In this document: one piece after another, positions 52,636-61,306 of the stretch
Numbering within the stretch: position 1 is the stretch's first letter
Layout: the number at the start of each line of letters is the position of its first letter
Origin: Halobacillus faecis
GTDB taxonomy: Bacteria; Bacillota; Bacilli; Bacillales; Halobacillaceae
Reading direction: 5' to 3'
Assembly (NCBI RefSeq): GCF_007991335.1
Contig: NZ_BJYD01000028.1
Span: 41,393-105,392 of the forward strand
DNA: 64,000 nucleotides
Program-made: the position numbers and the translations under genes
Notes under the pieces: model-generated
What the model saw: only the letters and a program-made list of their open reading frames with translations
Told to the model about the DNA's origin: nothing
Database searches by the model: none

Positions 52636-53835
52636 TTATTGGCCACGATAGGCATTTTCATAGATTTTTAATATTTGATTTTCTGATAGTTCATAAGGCG
52701 TATTCGAAAGAAGTCGATCTACTTTTGATGCTTGTTTTGCAAGTAACGGAAGATCTTCTTCTTGAATCCCAAGCTCTGATAAGGAGGTAGGAAGGTTTAA
52801 TGTTTCTAACAACTCATAAAGGTAATGGACAACCGTACCTTTTGCTTGATGGGGATGGTTTGTGAAATCACCCAGATGCAAAAATGAAGACACTTCTACC
52901 ATTTCTTCCATACAGGACTGCCCGATCACATCGAATACAAACGGCATGAGTAGCGCATTCGCTACCCCGTGTTCTACATGGTACTTCCCACCTAGTGGGT
53001 AGGCCAGAGCATGGACCGCACCCACTCCTGCATTAGCTAAGGAAACACCAGCAAGTAGACTAACCAAGCTCATCTCTTTTCGCGCATCTAAATCTTTTCC
53101 GTTATGAACGGCTTTCGGAATATTGGCAGCGAATAATTTCATCGCTTTTTCTGCATACATTTTCGTCATTGGAGTCGCCCGCTCAGCGACATACGATTCT
53201 AGAGCATGCGTGAAAGCATCCACACCTGAAGCGGCTGTCACTTTTGGAGGGCAAGATAAAGTGAGGACAGGATCCACAATGGCTACGTCAGGTAACAAAC
53301 TTTGACTCACTAACCCTCGTTTAACTTCCTGTTCTTCATCACCGAAGATAGCGTTCATCGTGACCTCTGAACCTGTCCCAGAAGTTGTCGGTAACAGAAT
53401 GCATTTAACGCTTCGTGTCTCTATGGGTTTTTGCCCGCTGAAGCACAAGGACAGTTCCTCCTCATGCGCCAGTGCTGCCGTCGCTTTAGCTACGTCCAGA
53501 GCACTTCCCCCTCCGATACCGATAATCATGTCGCTCTCATGCCTTCTCACCCGATCAATCGAATGAGCAAGCAGATCAAAACTTGGCTCCCCTGATATAT
53601 CCGTGAATGTAGTGATATCTTTGTCTAGAGGTGCGAGTAGATCCAAAACTTTCTGTACAACTCCTACTTTTTCCAATCCTTTATCGCTGATAAGGGTGAT
53701 TTTACGGGCATCTAGTTTCGTCACTTCTTCTGCAAGAGTGAGGTTGGCATTTACTCCGAACCGTACATACCCCGGCATGAAGAAATCCTGAAAGTCTTCC
53801 GTTTTCACTTTTGGCTGGATCGTTTGCATTGACAT
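52636..53835 (-). CDS. Iron-containing alcohol dehydrogenase
   Basis: A 399-residue group III Fe-dependent alcohol dehydrogenase. Seen: GGGSALDVAKA (NAD), PTTSGTGSEVTMNA, and metal ligands in HALAYPLGGKYHVEHGVANAL (HxxxH-type spacing) with Asp in the preceding DAFTHALES. The start ATG at 53835 follows AGGAGG; a longer frame to 53865 exists. An operator palindrome lies 18-35 bp upstream of this start, so the gene has its own regulated transcription start. Likely oxidises or reduces a small alcohol/aldehyde of the pathway. Confidence 0.92.
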   Translation of the reverse strand: MSMQTIQPKVKTEDFQDFFMPGYVRFGVNANLTLAEEVTKLDARKITLISDKGLEKVGVVQKVLDLLAPLDKDITTFTDISGEPSFDLLAHSIDRVRRHESDMIIGIGGGSALDVAKATAALAHEEELSLCFSGQKPIETRSVKCILLPTTSGTGSEVTMNAIFGDEEQEVKRGLVSQSLLPDVAIVDPVLTLSCPPKVTAASGVDAFTHALESYVAERATPMTKMYAEKAMKLFAANIPKAVHNGKDLDARKEMSLVSLLAGVSLANAGVGAVHALAYPLGGKYHVEHGVANALLMPFVFDVIGQSCMEEMVEVSSFLHLGDFTNHPHQAKGTVVHYLYELLETLNLPTSLSELGIQEEDLPLLAKQASKVDRLLSNTPYELSENQILKIYENAYRGQ

Positions 53836-53852
53836 TCCATCGCCTCCTAGTA

Positions 53853-53870
53853 TTTGAATCCGCATTCAAA
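53853..53870. promoter_or_regulatory. Palindromic operator, copy in front of the iron alcohol dehydrogenase
   Basis: TTTGAATCCGCATTCAAA: 7-bp arms around CCGC. The central 16 bases are identical in all four copies of the cluster. Confidence 0.8.
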
Positions 53871-53883
53871 AAACAATACATGT

Positions 53884-55047
53884 TTACTCACTTTCTTCTG
53901 AATGGAAGTGATCATCCTCTGAATCCATGTGCACCTGCCGTAGTACATCTAAGCCGTCAAAGGTAATCCATTCTTCCACCACCTTCTGGTTATATACTTT
54001 CAGATGACTAATGCCTGGGATTTCCACATGGTTTCCACTAGGCTCTCCAAAATATCCAATCCCCTCATGAAGTCCCATCATCCTCCATCTGACCGCCACA
54101 TCCCATTTTTCATCAGAGAGTTCGTTACAAGTCACTCTTTCCACGATGAACTTGGCATTTGGAAATGATGCAAATAAACTCACTAGCATTCCTTGTATTT
54201 GTTGGGTACCAATCAAGTCCTTGTCACAAATATAGTGGACGGTCGAATGATCCATATAAAAATCTTTGACCTTGTTGAACAGCCTCCGCTCCCATATGTG
54301 GTTATAGAGTTCTAGAATAAAATCTCCGATTTCAAACTTATCATGTTTAGGTATATAGGCGGTCGGCATGTACTGGCCTTCCATTGTTTCATTTGCCCCA
54401 AACCTTGTTTGCAATGAAACCTTTTTGTTCTTCGTTTTTTTCGCCAATTGCTTTGCGACTTCAACAGGATCAAGATCTAGCTGCTGAACAATATAGAGGT
54501 TATCCCTGATCAACCATTCTTCAATGATTCGGTTGGAATGTACGAAGCAATCCACGATCGTTCGGAAGAATGCTTTTTTCCCTGTCGAAGGCCCAAAAGA
54601 TGAATCTCCAAGATTCGTAGCTTTTGATGCAATACGATGGGAAGAGTAAAAACCTTCTTGGTCATTCCCTGACCAAACAACGTTTTCTCCCAGCAATCTT
54701 CTGTCAGGGAAAGCGTGCAAGGTTTGTAAAGTCCCAGATACGACTTCATTGATTCCATGGATATTAATGGTACCCGTATGCATAACGACATTATTGTGAT
54801 ACGTGTCATAAATCACTCCAATGCCTTTTTCCTCCCAGATGTTATGAGTGATTTTCATGATATAGTCTACAAAATCCGAATATTTCTCATCGAACCCTTT
54901 CATACCTTGCTTTCTCTCATTACTCTGAGAATACTCATTATAATCCGCGTACCCGACCGAATTCACTTCACTTGTATCGCCATAGTAAACGCGGTCATGA
55001 CTTAAGTTTTTATCATGATTCCTAAACTCACTTTCTGTACTTTCCAT
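53884..55047 (-). CDS. Tandem SnoaL-like (NTF2-fold) protein B
   Basis: A 387-residue soluble protein with two SnoaL-type cone-barrel domains: about 60-205 (YDTYHNNVVMHTGTINIHGI...EEWLIRDNLYIVQQL) and 245-375 (FYMDHSTVHYICDKDLIGTQ...EEWITFDGLDVLRQV). Each starts with a helix and ends in the same E-E-W-x-x-x-D motif, showing internal duplication. SnoaL-fold enzymes cyclise polyketides, isomerise or dehydrate; here the role is unknown. ATG with AAGGAG at 8 nt. Second such protein in the cluster. Confidence 0.8.
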   Translation of the reverse strand: MESTESEFRNHDKNLSHDRVYYGDTSEVNSVGYADYNEYSQSNERKQGMKGFDEKYSDFVDYIMKITHNIWEEKGIGVIYDTYHNNVVMHTGTINIHGINEVVSGTLQTLHAFPDRRLLGENVVWSGNDQEGFYSSHRIASKATNLGDSSFGPSTGKKAFFRTIVDCFVHSNRIIEEWLIRDNLYIVQQLDLDPVEVAKQLAKKTKNKKVSLQTRFGANETMEGQYMPTAYIPKHDKFEIGDFILELYNHIWERRLFNKVKDFYMDHSTVHYICDKDLIGTQQIQGMLVSLFASFPNAKFIVERVTCNELSDEKWDVAVRWRMMGLHEGIGYFGEPSGNHVEIPGISHLKVYNQKVVEEWITFDGLDVLRQVHMDSEDDHFHSEESE

Positions 55048-55067
55048 AAAGACGCTCCTTCCGTTTT

Positions 55068-55085
55068 TTTGAATCCGCATTCAAA
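55068..55085. promoter_or_regulatory. Palindromic operator in front of tandem-SnoaL gene B
   Basis: TTTGAATCCGCATTCAAA, 21 bp before the ATG, within the gap to the SDR gene. Same 16-bp core as the other three copies. Confidence 0.8.
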
Positions 55086-55098
55086 ATTGATAACACAT

Positions 55099-55863
55099 TT
55101 AGATTGCCGTCCAGCCTCCATCTACTTTTATCGTTTCACCTGTAATAAAATCGGCCATATTTGATGCCAAGTAGAGCACCGCTCCCGTCACGTCCTGAGG
55201 TCGAGCAAGTTTTCCTAAAGGAATCCTGTTAATGACATCTTCTCGGAACGAAGGCTCCTCCAACATCTGTTTGGTTAATTCTGTTTCAATAAATGTAGGA
55301 GCCACTGCATTCACATTGATATGTTGAGAAGCCCATTCGACAGCCAGGGCTTTCGTAAGTTGTACAGCCCCGCCTTTACTTGCACAATAAGGAGCTCGTT
55401 TGAAATAACCCACAAAAGCCATTTGTGAAACAATGTTGATGATCTTTCCTTTCTTCTGCTTCAGCATATACCGCCCGGCCTGCTGAGAACAGAAAAAACT
55501 GCCTTTCAAATTCGTGTCCATCATGGAATCCCAGTCTTCTTCTGTCACTTCAAAAGCTGACTTTGGCAAGTTCACACCTGCATTATTTACGAGGATATCA
55601 ATTCCTCCCATGAGTCCAGCAGCTTCATCTACCATCTGAATAACTTCTGTGACTTCTCTCATATCAGCCACGATATAATAATGTGGTGAGCTAAACTTCA
55701 TCAGTTCATTCTTAGTCTCTAGTAAGGCATTCTCATCCCTTCCTGTAATGACAACAGAAGCACCAAGTTTAGCGAATTCAATAGCTACATCTCTTCCTAT
55801 CCCTTTACTTCCTCCGGTTACTATGACATGCTTCCCTTTTATATCAGAGAAATGGGCAGTCAT
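55099..55863 (-). CDS. SDR family oxidoreductase
   Basis: A 254-residue classical short-chain dehydrogenase: TGGSKGIGRD (cofactor loop), NNAGVN, Ser in IVSQMAFV, catalytic YCASK, and GGAVQLTKAL. C-terminal region ends MADFITGETIKVDGGW, the family hallmark. NAD or NADP choice: Arg after the second strand (GRDENALLE) suggests NADP. ATG 55863 has AAGGAG at 7 nt. Likely the first oxidation (sugar or polyol) in the pathway, by analogy to other LacI-regulated clusters; the substrate is unknown. Confidence 0.92.
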   Translation of the reverse strand: MTAHFSDIKGKHVIVTGGSKGIGRDVAIEFAKLGASVVITGRDENALLETKNELMKFSSPHYYIVADMREVTEVIQMVDEAAGLMGGIDILVNNAGVNLPKSAFEVTEEDWDSMMDTNLKGSFFCSQQAGRYMLKQKKGKIINIVSQMAFVGYFKRAPYCASKGGAVQLTKALAVEWASQHINVNAVAPTFIETELTKQMLEEPSFREDVINRIPLGKLARPQDVTGAVLYLASNMADFITGETIKVDGGWTAI

Positions 55864-55886
55864 CACTTCACTCCTTTCCTCTTCAT

Positions 55887-56906
55887 TTATGATTTGTATA
55901 TACCTGTCGTTTTTCTTGATATAAGCTCAGGTTCTAACACAATCTGTATCGGAGCATCCACATGTTCTTTCTCTTCAATTAATGCCACCAGTTTTTCTAG
56001 AGTTAACATCGCCATTTTCTCTTTAGGTTGAGTGATGGTTGTCAGTCCTATGAATTGGTTCTTGGCAAGGTCTATATCATCGAATCCCACAACGGAAAGT
56101 TGATCAGGTACTGAAATACCTTCACTGGCAGCAGCATCTAAGACGGCCAGCGCCATTTGGTCAGAGGATGCAAAAAAACTAGTAGGCCTACTCTGTTGAT
56201 TTAATAGATTCCTCGCAAACAGATAAACTTCATCATAAGAAAATTCACGATCATAGATAAACTTCTCATTCATTTTCAAACCATACTTATCAAGTGCATC
56301 TTTAAATCCTAAATTACGCAGATGTGTCGTTACATATTTAGAAGGACCTGCAATGTAACTGATTTCCCGGTGGTTAAAATGATAGAGGTGTTCAACAGCA
56401 AGCTGAGCCCCTTTATAGTTATTGACAGCAATGTAGTTGGCCTGATCATGCTCCATAATGCTGTTGTAAAGAATGATAGGAAACCCTTGATCGTAAAGTT
56501 CTTTGATTTTCTGATTATCCTTATCTGCGGAGGCAACAATGATGCCGTCTACACGTTTTCCCATCAGTGTCTGAATGTACTTATTCAAGTTTTCCTCACT
56601 ATGATTGGTATTACAAAGGATGACGTTATAATCCATTTCCTGCGCTTTCCTTGTAATCACTTTTGCCGACTCTGAAAAAAATGGGTTCGTAATATCTCCG
56701 AGAATCAAACCAATGGTTCTCGTTTTCTTGCTGGCCAAACTTCTGGCAATTTCATCTCTAGTGAATCCTAATTCCTCTATGGCATTCAGGACTTTTTGCC
56801 TTGTTGTTTCCTTCATAAAAGGATAGTTGTTCAATACTCTTGAAACCGTCGATTGTGATACTCCAGCTTTTTCAGCTACATCATAAGCACTAATGCGATC
56901 TTTCAT
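55887..56906 (-). CDS. LacI family transcriptional regulator
   Basis: A 339-residue repressor. The N-terminal helix-turn-helix (SAYDVAEKAGVSQSTVSRVL, then NNYPF hinge region) is followed by a periplasmic-binding-protein-like effector domain (IGLILGDITNPFFSE, DGIIVASAD, VVGFDDIDLA). It is the only transcription factor in the cluster, so it is the probable reader of the four TTGAATCCGCATTCAA palindromes. None of them lies directly before its own gene. Effector is presumably a pathway sugar or acid. AAGGGA before the ATG. Confidence 0.93.
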   Translation of the reverse strand: MKDRISAYDVAEKAGVSQSTVSRVLNNYPFMKETTRQKVLNAIEELGFTRDEIARSLASKKTRTIGLILGDITNPFFSESAKVITRKAQEMDYNVILCNTNHSEENLNKYIQTLMGKRVDGIIVASADKDNQKIKELYDQGFPIILYNSIMEHDQANYIAVNNYKGAQLAVEHLYHFNHREISYIAGPSKYVTTHLRNLGFKDALDKYGLKMNEKFIYDREFSYDEVYLFARNLLNQQSRPTSFFASSDQMALAVLDAAASEGISVPDQLSVVGFDDIDLAKNQFIGLTTITQPKEKMAMLTLEKLVALIEEKEHVDAPIQIVLEPELISRKTTGIYKS

Positions 56907-56972
56907 AAATAAAAATCCCTTCTATTAAGTACCTTTCACCTTTTTAATATTAGAACATTCAGTCTTCTTTTA

Positions 56973-58562
56973 TTATAACTGAATGAGGAGGAGAAAGACC
57001 GTTTGAACGATAAAGAATCCTAATAAAATGTAAGTGTACTTATCGATGGCACCAGGCAAAATAGATGTCCCTTCCTGGTCTTCGGTTCGACCTTCTGCCT
57101 TGAGCTTTGCTCTTTGACCAAGAATCGTGAATTCTTCGGAACCCACTTTTTTTGTTTTGAAAAGAAAACTTGCTGTGTAACCAATAATTAAAGTAAGCGC
57201 ACAGCCTATTGGATAATTCCATAACCAGTTTACAATTCCCATTTTGCCTATGTAGGCTGTTAGAATGATCCCAATTACGAAACCGATCGCAACCCCCTTG
57301 TCATTTGCTTTCTTCGTTAACATTCCAAGAAGGAACATAGCAAGAATGGAACCAGAAAAGTAGGAAAGGTAACTTCCGACAACTTGAAGAATGGAAGCTG
57401 TCGTGTCTCCGAAAGCCATTAATGTAAAGACAATCAACAACAAGCCAAAAACCAGAGTAAAGATCATAGAAACTTTAAGCGAAGCCTGTTCCCCTTTTGT
57501 TATAAATTTTTCATACACATCTTTTATGAAAACCGTGGTGACGGAGTTCAAAACAGAGTCTATGCTTGACATCGCAGCTGCAAAAACACCAGCAATCATA
57601 AGTCCTAAAACACCTACAGGGATATTGGAAGCTATAAATGTAATCATGACATTGTTGGAATTTTCGAATGGACGTCCATCCATCGTGATATACAACAATA
57701 CGCCAATTAACATAAATACAAAAAACATGATGTTCATAACAAAACCACTAATACAAATGGACTTTTTCACTTCCGTTACGGATTTGGCAGCAAACATACG
57801 CTGCGTTTGTGTTTGGTCTGTAGCATAATATTTCAACCACAAGAATGTACCCCCAATAAGAGCCACCCAGAACCCGTTCTCGAGTTGGACATCCAAAGAG
57901 AAATCAAGCGCTGCAAGCTTTCCATTTTCCTTGGCTTCACCTAGGGCTTCAAAGAAACCTACCTCCAGGTTAGCAATGATAATCCCCAAGGTCACTAGGA
58001 GTCCTCCCCATAGGACAACCATTTGTATCGCATCGGTCCAAATGACTGCTTTTATCCCGCCAAGAAGCGTATAGATGATCGATACGACGACGACGATAGG
58101 AACCACTACAGCCAAGGACCACCCTGTAAATTGTTGAATGATTAAGGAAGGAATAAAAAGAAAGGATCCGACCTGAATGATATTCGATACAACAAATCCA
58201 AAAACCGCAAGCATGCGGCTGATCCCGCCAAGCCTCATTTCAATATATTCATAGATAGACGTAACATCCAAGTTATAGAAGAATGGCAAAAAAACGGACA
58301 ACGTAATGATCATGACAATAGGGATACTGTAATTCAACATAAAAGCAATCATCCCTGAAGAATAGGCCCATCCTGGACCTCCAATAAACCCATTCGCACT
58401 CATCGTGGTAGCAGCAATCGATAAAGCGATCGGTAGAGTTGCTACGGATCTGCCACCAATGAAATAATCTTTCTGTGATTTATTTCCCTTCCCTAGCATG
58501 TAACCCATAACAATTAATCCTGCCATATATGCTACAATAATCGTTATATCAATTGGATGCAT
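56973..58562 (-). CDS. Sodium:solute symporter
   Basis: A 529-residue SSS-family (SGLT/PutP-like) Na+-coupled transporter with about 13 helices. Seen: DYFIGGRSVATLPIALSIAATTMSANGFIG, the GG and S-A-N substrate/Na+ region, and SIDSVLNSVTTVFIKDVYE in the second half. Start taken at ATG 58562; a longer N-terminal extension lacks a ribosome binding site. Placed between the two SnoaL genes and LacI. Imports the unknown substrate of the cluster with Na+, which suits a halophile. Confidence 0.92.
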   Translation of the reverse strand: MHPIDITIIVAYMAGLIVMGYMLGKGNKSQKDYFIGGRSVATLPIALSIAATTMSANGFIGGPGWAYSSGMIAFMLNYSIPIVMIITLSVFLPFFYNLDVTSIYEYIEMRLGGISRMLAVFGFVVSNIIQVGSFLFIPSLIIQQFTGWSLAVVVPIVVVVSIIYTLLGGIKAVIWTDAIQMVVLWGGLLVTLGIIIANLEVGFFEALGEAKENGKLAALDFSLDVQLENGFWVALIGGTFLWLKYYATDQTQTQRMFAAKSVTEVKKSICISGFVMNIMFFVFMLIGVLLYITMDGRPFENSNNVMITFIASNIPVGVLGLMIAGVFAAAMSSIDSVLNSVTTVFIKDVYEKFITKGEQASLKVSMIFTLVFGLLLIVFTLMAFGDTTASILQVVGSYLSYFSGSILAMFLLGMLTKKANDKGVAIGFVIGIILTAYIGKMGIVNWLWNYPIGCALTLIIGYTASFLFKTKKVGSEEFTILGQRAKLKAEGRTEDQEGTSILPGAIDKYTYILLGFFIVQTVFLLLIQL

Positions 58563-58605
58563 GTGATCACCATCACTCTCCTGTATTATTAGAGATATAT
58601 TACCT

Positions 58606-59610
58606 TCACCTGATAAGGTATTGTCTTTTTCTAAGCCTATCGAAAATATCAATATCTAACTGAAGCAAGTATTCTACAATATCTATCAAGACCCAGTTTT
58701 CTGCTAGTAAATCATCTTCTCTCCTCCACCAATCCATAACTCTCATCGTCACTTTTTTATTTGGGGCTGGTATTCCCAACCAACCCGCGCCCGTGTGTGT
58801 CGCTTCCACACTAGGCCACCCCGTTGAAGCGATGTAAGTGCCATCAGCAAACCTTGAAGCATGATTGTGTCCCCCCACACGATCAGGAAGAGCTTGGACG
58901 AATGGACGTTGATGGTAATCTTTGAATCCTTTAATCCCCTTTGTCGACCCTATACCTCCAGGGCCATACCACATAAAATCCTCTTTCCAGAATGCTTCCA
59001 ACCCTTGCTTTTCTAAGCCGGATGATGCTTTCCTGAGACCTTTGAAAATCATATCCTCTACCAGTTGGAGAGACTTCGCTTTCTCATGAGTATCGTCTTC
59101 TTTTAATAAAAGTCCATCGTATGTAGAAGGGCCGGGTACATTAATTTCAGGAGCCAATGCTGGGATGAACTTAAACCCTGCTTGTCTCATCACATCAAGC
59201 ATATCGATTAACAATCTTGTTTCGATAATCTTTCCGTCCTTAATTTTATGGAACTCACCAAACCTTATCCACGTCGCATGTTGACTAGCTGGAATCTCCA
59301 ACCAATCATTTTTAAATGTTCCGACAAAGTTCCCAGTGGCCGAGACCCATTGATCCTCCTGGTATTCACCTGCCATTAGAATATAGGAGTCTTTTTTCAA
59401 ATCAGGAAAAGAGGTTACCAAGGGTTTGTAGAAAGAATTTATGATCTGATCAATACCCTCTACTTTGTTAATGGGATGAAAACCATAAAGGACTGCATCC
59501 TCATGGTAATAAACCTTAATGTCCTCAGCGATCCTATCATTATTTGAGTTGTACAACTTTGACGAAAGTTCATGAATCATTTTCTTATTTTTCAAATGTA
59601 CAGATTCCAT
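58606..59610 (-). CDS. Tandem SnoaL-like (NTF2-fold) protein A
   Basis: A 334-residue protein with two SnoaL-like/ester-cyclase domains: about 10-150 (YYHEDAVLYGFHPINKVEGI...HKIKDGKIIETRLLID) and 170-320 (EAFWKEDFMWYGPGGIGSTK...EDDLLAENWVLIDIVEYL). The repeated pattern W-x-x-F-x-G plus H at the strand end is typical. It is the first gene of the cluster, with two operator palindromes upstream. AAGGTAG precedes the ATG. Only moderate similarity to protein B, so the two may do different steps or form a heterocomplex. Confidence 0.82.
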   Translation of the reverse strand: MESVHLKNKKMIHELSSKLYNSNNDRIAEDIKVYYHEDAVLYGFHPINKVEGIDQIINSFYKPLVTSFPDLKKDSYILMAGEYQEDQWVSATGNFVGTFKNDWLEIPASQHATWIRFGEFHKIKDGKIIETRLLIDMLDVMRQAGFKFIPALAPEINVPGPSTYDGLLLKEDDTHEKAKSLQLVEDMIFKGLRKASSGLEKQGLEAFWKEDFMWYGPGGIGSTKGIKGFKDYHQRPFVQALPDRVGGHNHASRFADGTYIASTGWPSVEATHTGAGWLGIPAPNKKVTMRVMDWWRREDDLLAENWVLIDIVEYLLQLDIDIFDRLRKRQYLIR

Positions 59611-59640
59611 TTAACCACTACCTTATCTAAATTTTTAACT

Positions 59641-59658
59641 CTTGAATCCGCATTCAAA
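59641..59658. promoter_or_regulatory. Palindromic operator, proximal copy
   Basis: CTTGAATCCGCATTCAAA, same 16-bp core as the other copies. Lies 30-50 bp before the SnoaL-A start codon. Confidence 0.8.
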
Positions 59659-59705
59659 ACACACAAAAAAATTAATCTTTAATTAAGTCTTATAAATTAT
59701 GAATT

Positions 59706-59723
59706 GTTGAATCCGCATTCAAA
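59706..59723. promoter_or_regulatory. Palindromic operator, distal copy
   Basis: GTTGAATCCGCATTCAAA, 65 bp (centre to centre) upstream of the proximal copy, about six helical turns, which could allow repressor looping. Confidence 0.8.
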
Positions 59724-59948
59724 AATTCATAAAAAGAATTTATACGAGTCTGCAGATTTCCTCCTTCCTTTGTGAGTTACTGAGAATTATAAAGAAAAAA
59801 ATTACAATAGTAAAGGATATTTTTAAATTTTCTAAATATTTAGCTACTATTGAATTTAGTTTTACTTTACAATTCAATTCACATCATCCTCGCAACCTTC
59901 TGAAGGAGAATGTCCTGAATAAACTGTAGTAGACCGGTAGTAATAGAC

Positions 59949-59981
59949 AAAGAGCGCTTCACTCACGAAGCGCTCTTTTTT
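59949..59981. terminator. GAGCGCTTC-type hairpin, after the Ltp-domain gene
   Basis: AAAGAGCGCTTC / GAAGCGCTCTTT with a T run; near-identical to the telA terminator and to 61227. Confidence 0.8.
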
Positions 59982-60077
59982 ATGTGGTGATGAAGATCAC
60001 ATTTTCTTATAAGTAAAACCCACAATTTCTCATCTGTCTATTTGTTATTTTACTTGCCCCGCTTTTCCACCTTGCGA

Positions 60078-61085
60078 TTACAACCCCACTTGACTGACCG
60101 CGTACGATGCATGTTCTTTGCTAAACCCTTCAAATATCAATTGATCAATCAAACCCTGTCTTGAAAAAGCCGTAAAATCAAGATATTCCTGGGCCTTAAT
60201 CACCGCCTGTTCCTGCCAATCGACCGAAATATTTTCTACACCATACGTGGCATCTTCTGTGCTGAATCCTTCAAACTTCAATTGATCGATCAACCCTGAT
60301 TTAGAAAATGCCGTGAAATTAAGATATTGCTCAGCCATAGCAACCGCCTGTTTTTGAGAAACGGTTACGCTGTCTTCTTTAGCTTTACGCTCTGCCTCTT
60401 CTTTTGCTTTCCGTTCTGCTTCTTCTTTAGCCTTACGTTCCTCTTCTTCTTTCTTAGCTTTCTCTTTTGCTTCTTTCTTCGCCTGTTCCTCAGCCTCTTT
60501 GGCTTCCTGCTCTTTTTGTGCTTTTTCCTTAGCTTCTCGTTCTTCCTGCTCTTTCTGGGCTTGTTCTCTTGCTTCTCGTTCTTCCTCTTCTTTCTGCGCT
60601 TGTTCCCGAGCTTCCTGCTCTTTTTCTGCTTGTTCCTTAGCCCCGCGCTCTTTATCTTCCTCTTCCTGTTTCGCCTTTGCTTCAGCTTCTTGTTCTTCTA
60701 AAGAAGCATTAGCTTTAGCGTCTTCCGTAACCGTGATATCCTCGCTCATCGTTCCCACAATAAGGGTAGACACTAGTAAGGCGAGAAAGCAACCCCCTGA
60801 TATCAGGAAGTTTCGCAGCCTGTTTCCTTTTCCTTTCACGAGAGCTAATATGAAAAAGGCGACCATTCCAGCTAAAGCTGTTACCATTAAAATAACTAAG
60901 AACGTTAGAAAAGCACTGTGCTCAGATCCTAAAAACATAGCCAGGACGAAACAGGCGTACAGACATCCACCTGCTTTTAGAAAGTTCCCTCGCCTGTGAT
61001 CCTTCCCTTTTACAAAGGCAAAAACAAAAAAGACGATCGTCCCCGCTAACGCCAATGACATCAAAATCAGTAAGAATGCGTCCAC
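60078..61085 (-). CDS. Membrane coiled-coil protein with two Ltp domains
   Basis: A 335-residue protein. N-terminal part: two copies of a two-helix unit (about 2-50 and 57-110), alike in ALAGTIVFFVFAFVKGKD and ALAGMVAFFILALVKGKG. Then a long Glu/Lys/Gln coiled coil (about 130-245) built on KEQEEREAREQAQKEEEE-like repeats. The C-terminus has two Ltp-type domains (host cell surface-exposed lipoprotein family): EQYLNFTAFSKSGLIDQLKF and QEYLDFTAFSRQGLIDQLIF. In phage TP-J34 Ltp this domain gives superinfection exclusion. GTG start with AGAGGAGG. Topology of the tail is not clear. Confidence 0.82.
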   Translation of the reverse strand: MDAFLLILMSLALAGTIVFFVFAFVKGKDHRRGNFLKAGGCLYACFVLAMFLGSEHSAFLTFLVILMVTALAGMVAFFILALVKGKGNRLRNFLISGGCFLALLVSTLIVGTMSEDITVTEDAKANASLEEQEAEAKAKQEEEDKERGAKEQAEKEQEAREQAQKEEEEREAREQAQKEQEEREAKEKAQKEQEAKEAEEQAKKEAKEKAKKEEEERKAKEEAERKAKEEAERKAKEDSVTVSQKQAVAMAEQYLNFTAFSKSGLIDQLKFEGFSTEDATYGVENISVDWQEQAVIKAQEYLDFTAFSRQGLIDQLIFEGFSKEHASYAVSQVGL

Positions 61086-61226
61086 AAATAACCTCCTCTG
61101 ATTTTCATCACATCTCCTTCCAGTATATTAAGTAAAAAGCGATACTTTCCTTTTTCATTCGGGTTATGTAAACGTTCTAAAATTTGCAACGTGGTAACGC
61201 ATCCCCTTTAAATGATGTAGCATAAC

Positions 61227-61258
61227 AAAGAGCGCTTCGTAACTGAAGCGCTCTTTTA
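61227..61258. terminator. GAGCGCTTC-type hairpin upstream of the Ltp-domain gene
   Basis: AAAGAGCGCTTCGT / ACTGAAGCGCTCTTTT. Its loop matches the telA terminator more than the 59949 copy. Which gene it ends is unclear, since it lies before the Ltp gene. Confidence 0.7.
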
Positions 61259-61306
61259 TACTCATGAATTAATAAGATTATCCTGTACTCACCCTATTTG
61301 TTAAAG

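Larger units (their letters stand above)
59611..59948. other. Regulatory region of the catabolic cluster
   Basis: Contains two operator palindromes and AT-rich DNA. TTGAAT at 59707 (minus-strand reading through the palindrome) with TAATTT 17 bp on could act as a promoter. No gene seen. Confidence 0.5.

Noticed and set aside
60327..60701. Phe/Leu/Ser-rich plus-strand frame opposite the coiled coil
   Set aside because: Product of the repetitive Glu/Lys codons on the other strand; not a gene.
60078..61085. Ltp-domain protein considered as part of a prophage
   Set aside because: No integrase, repressor, terminase or structural gene lies nearby.
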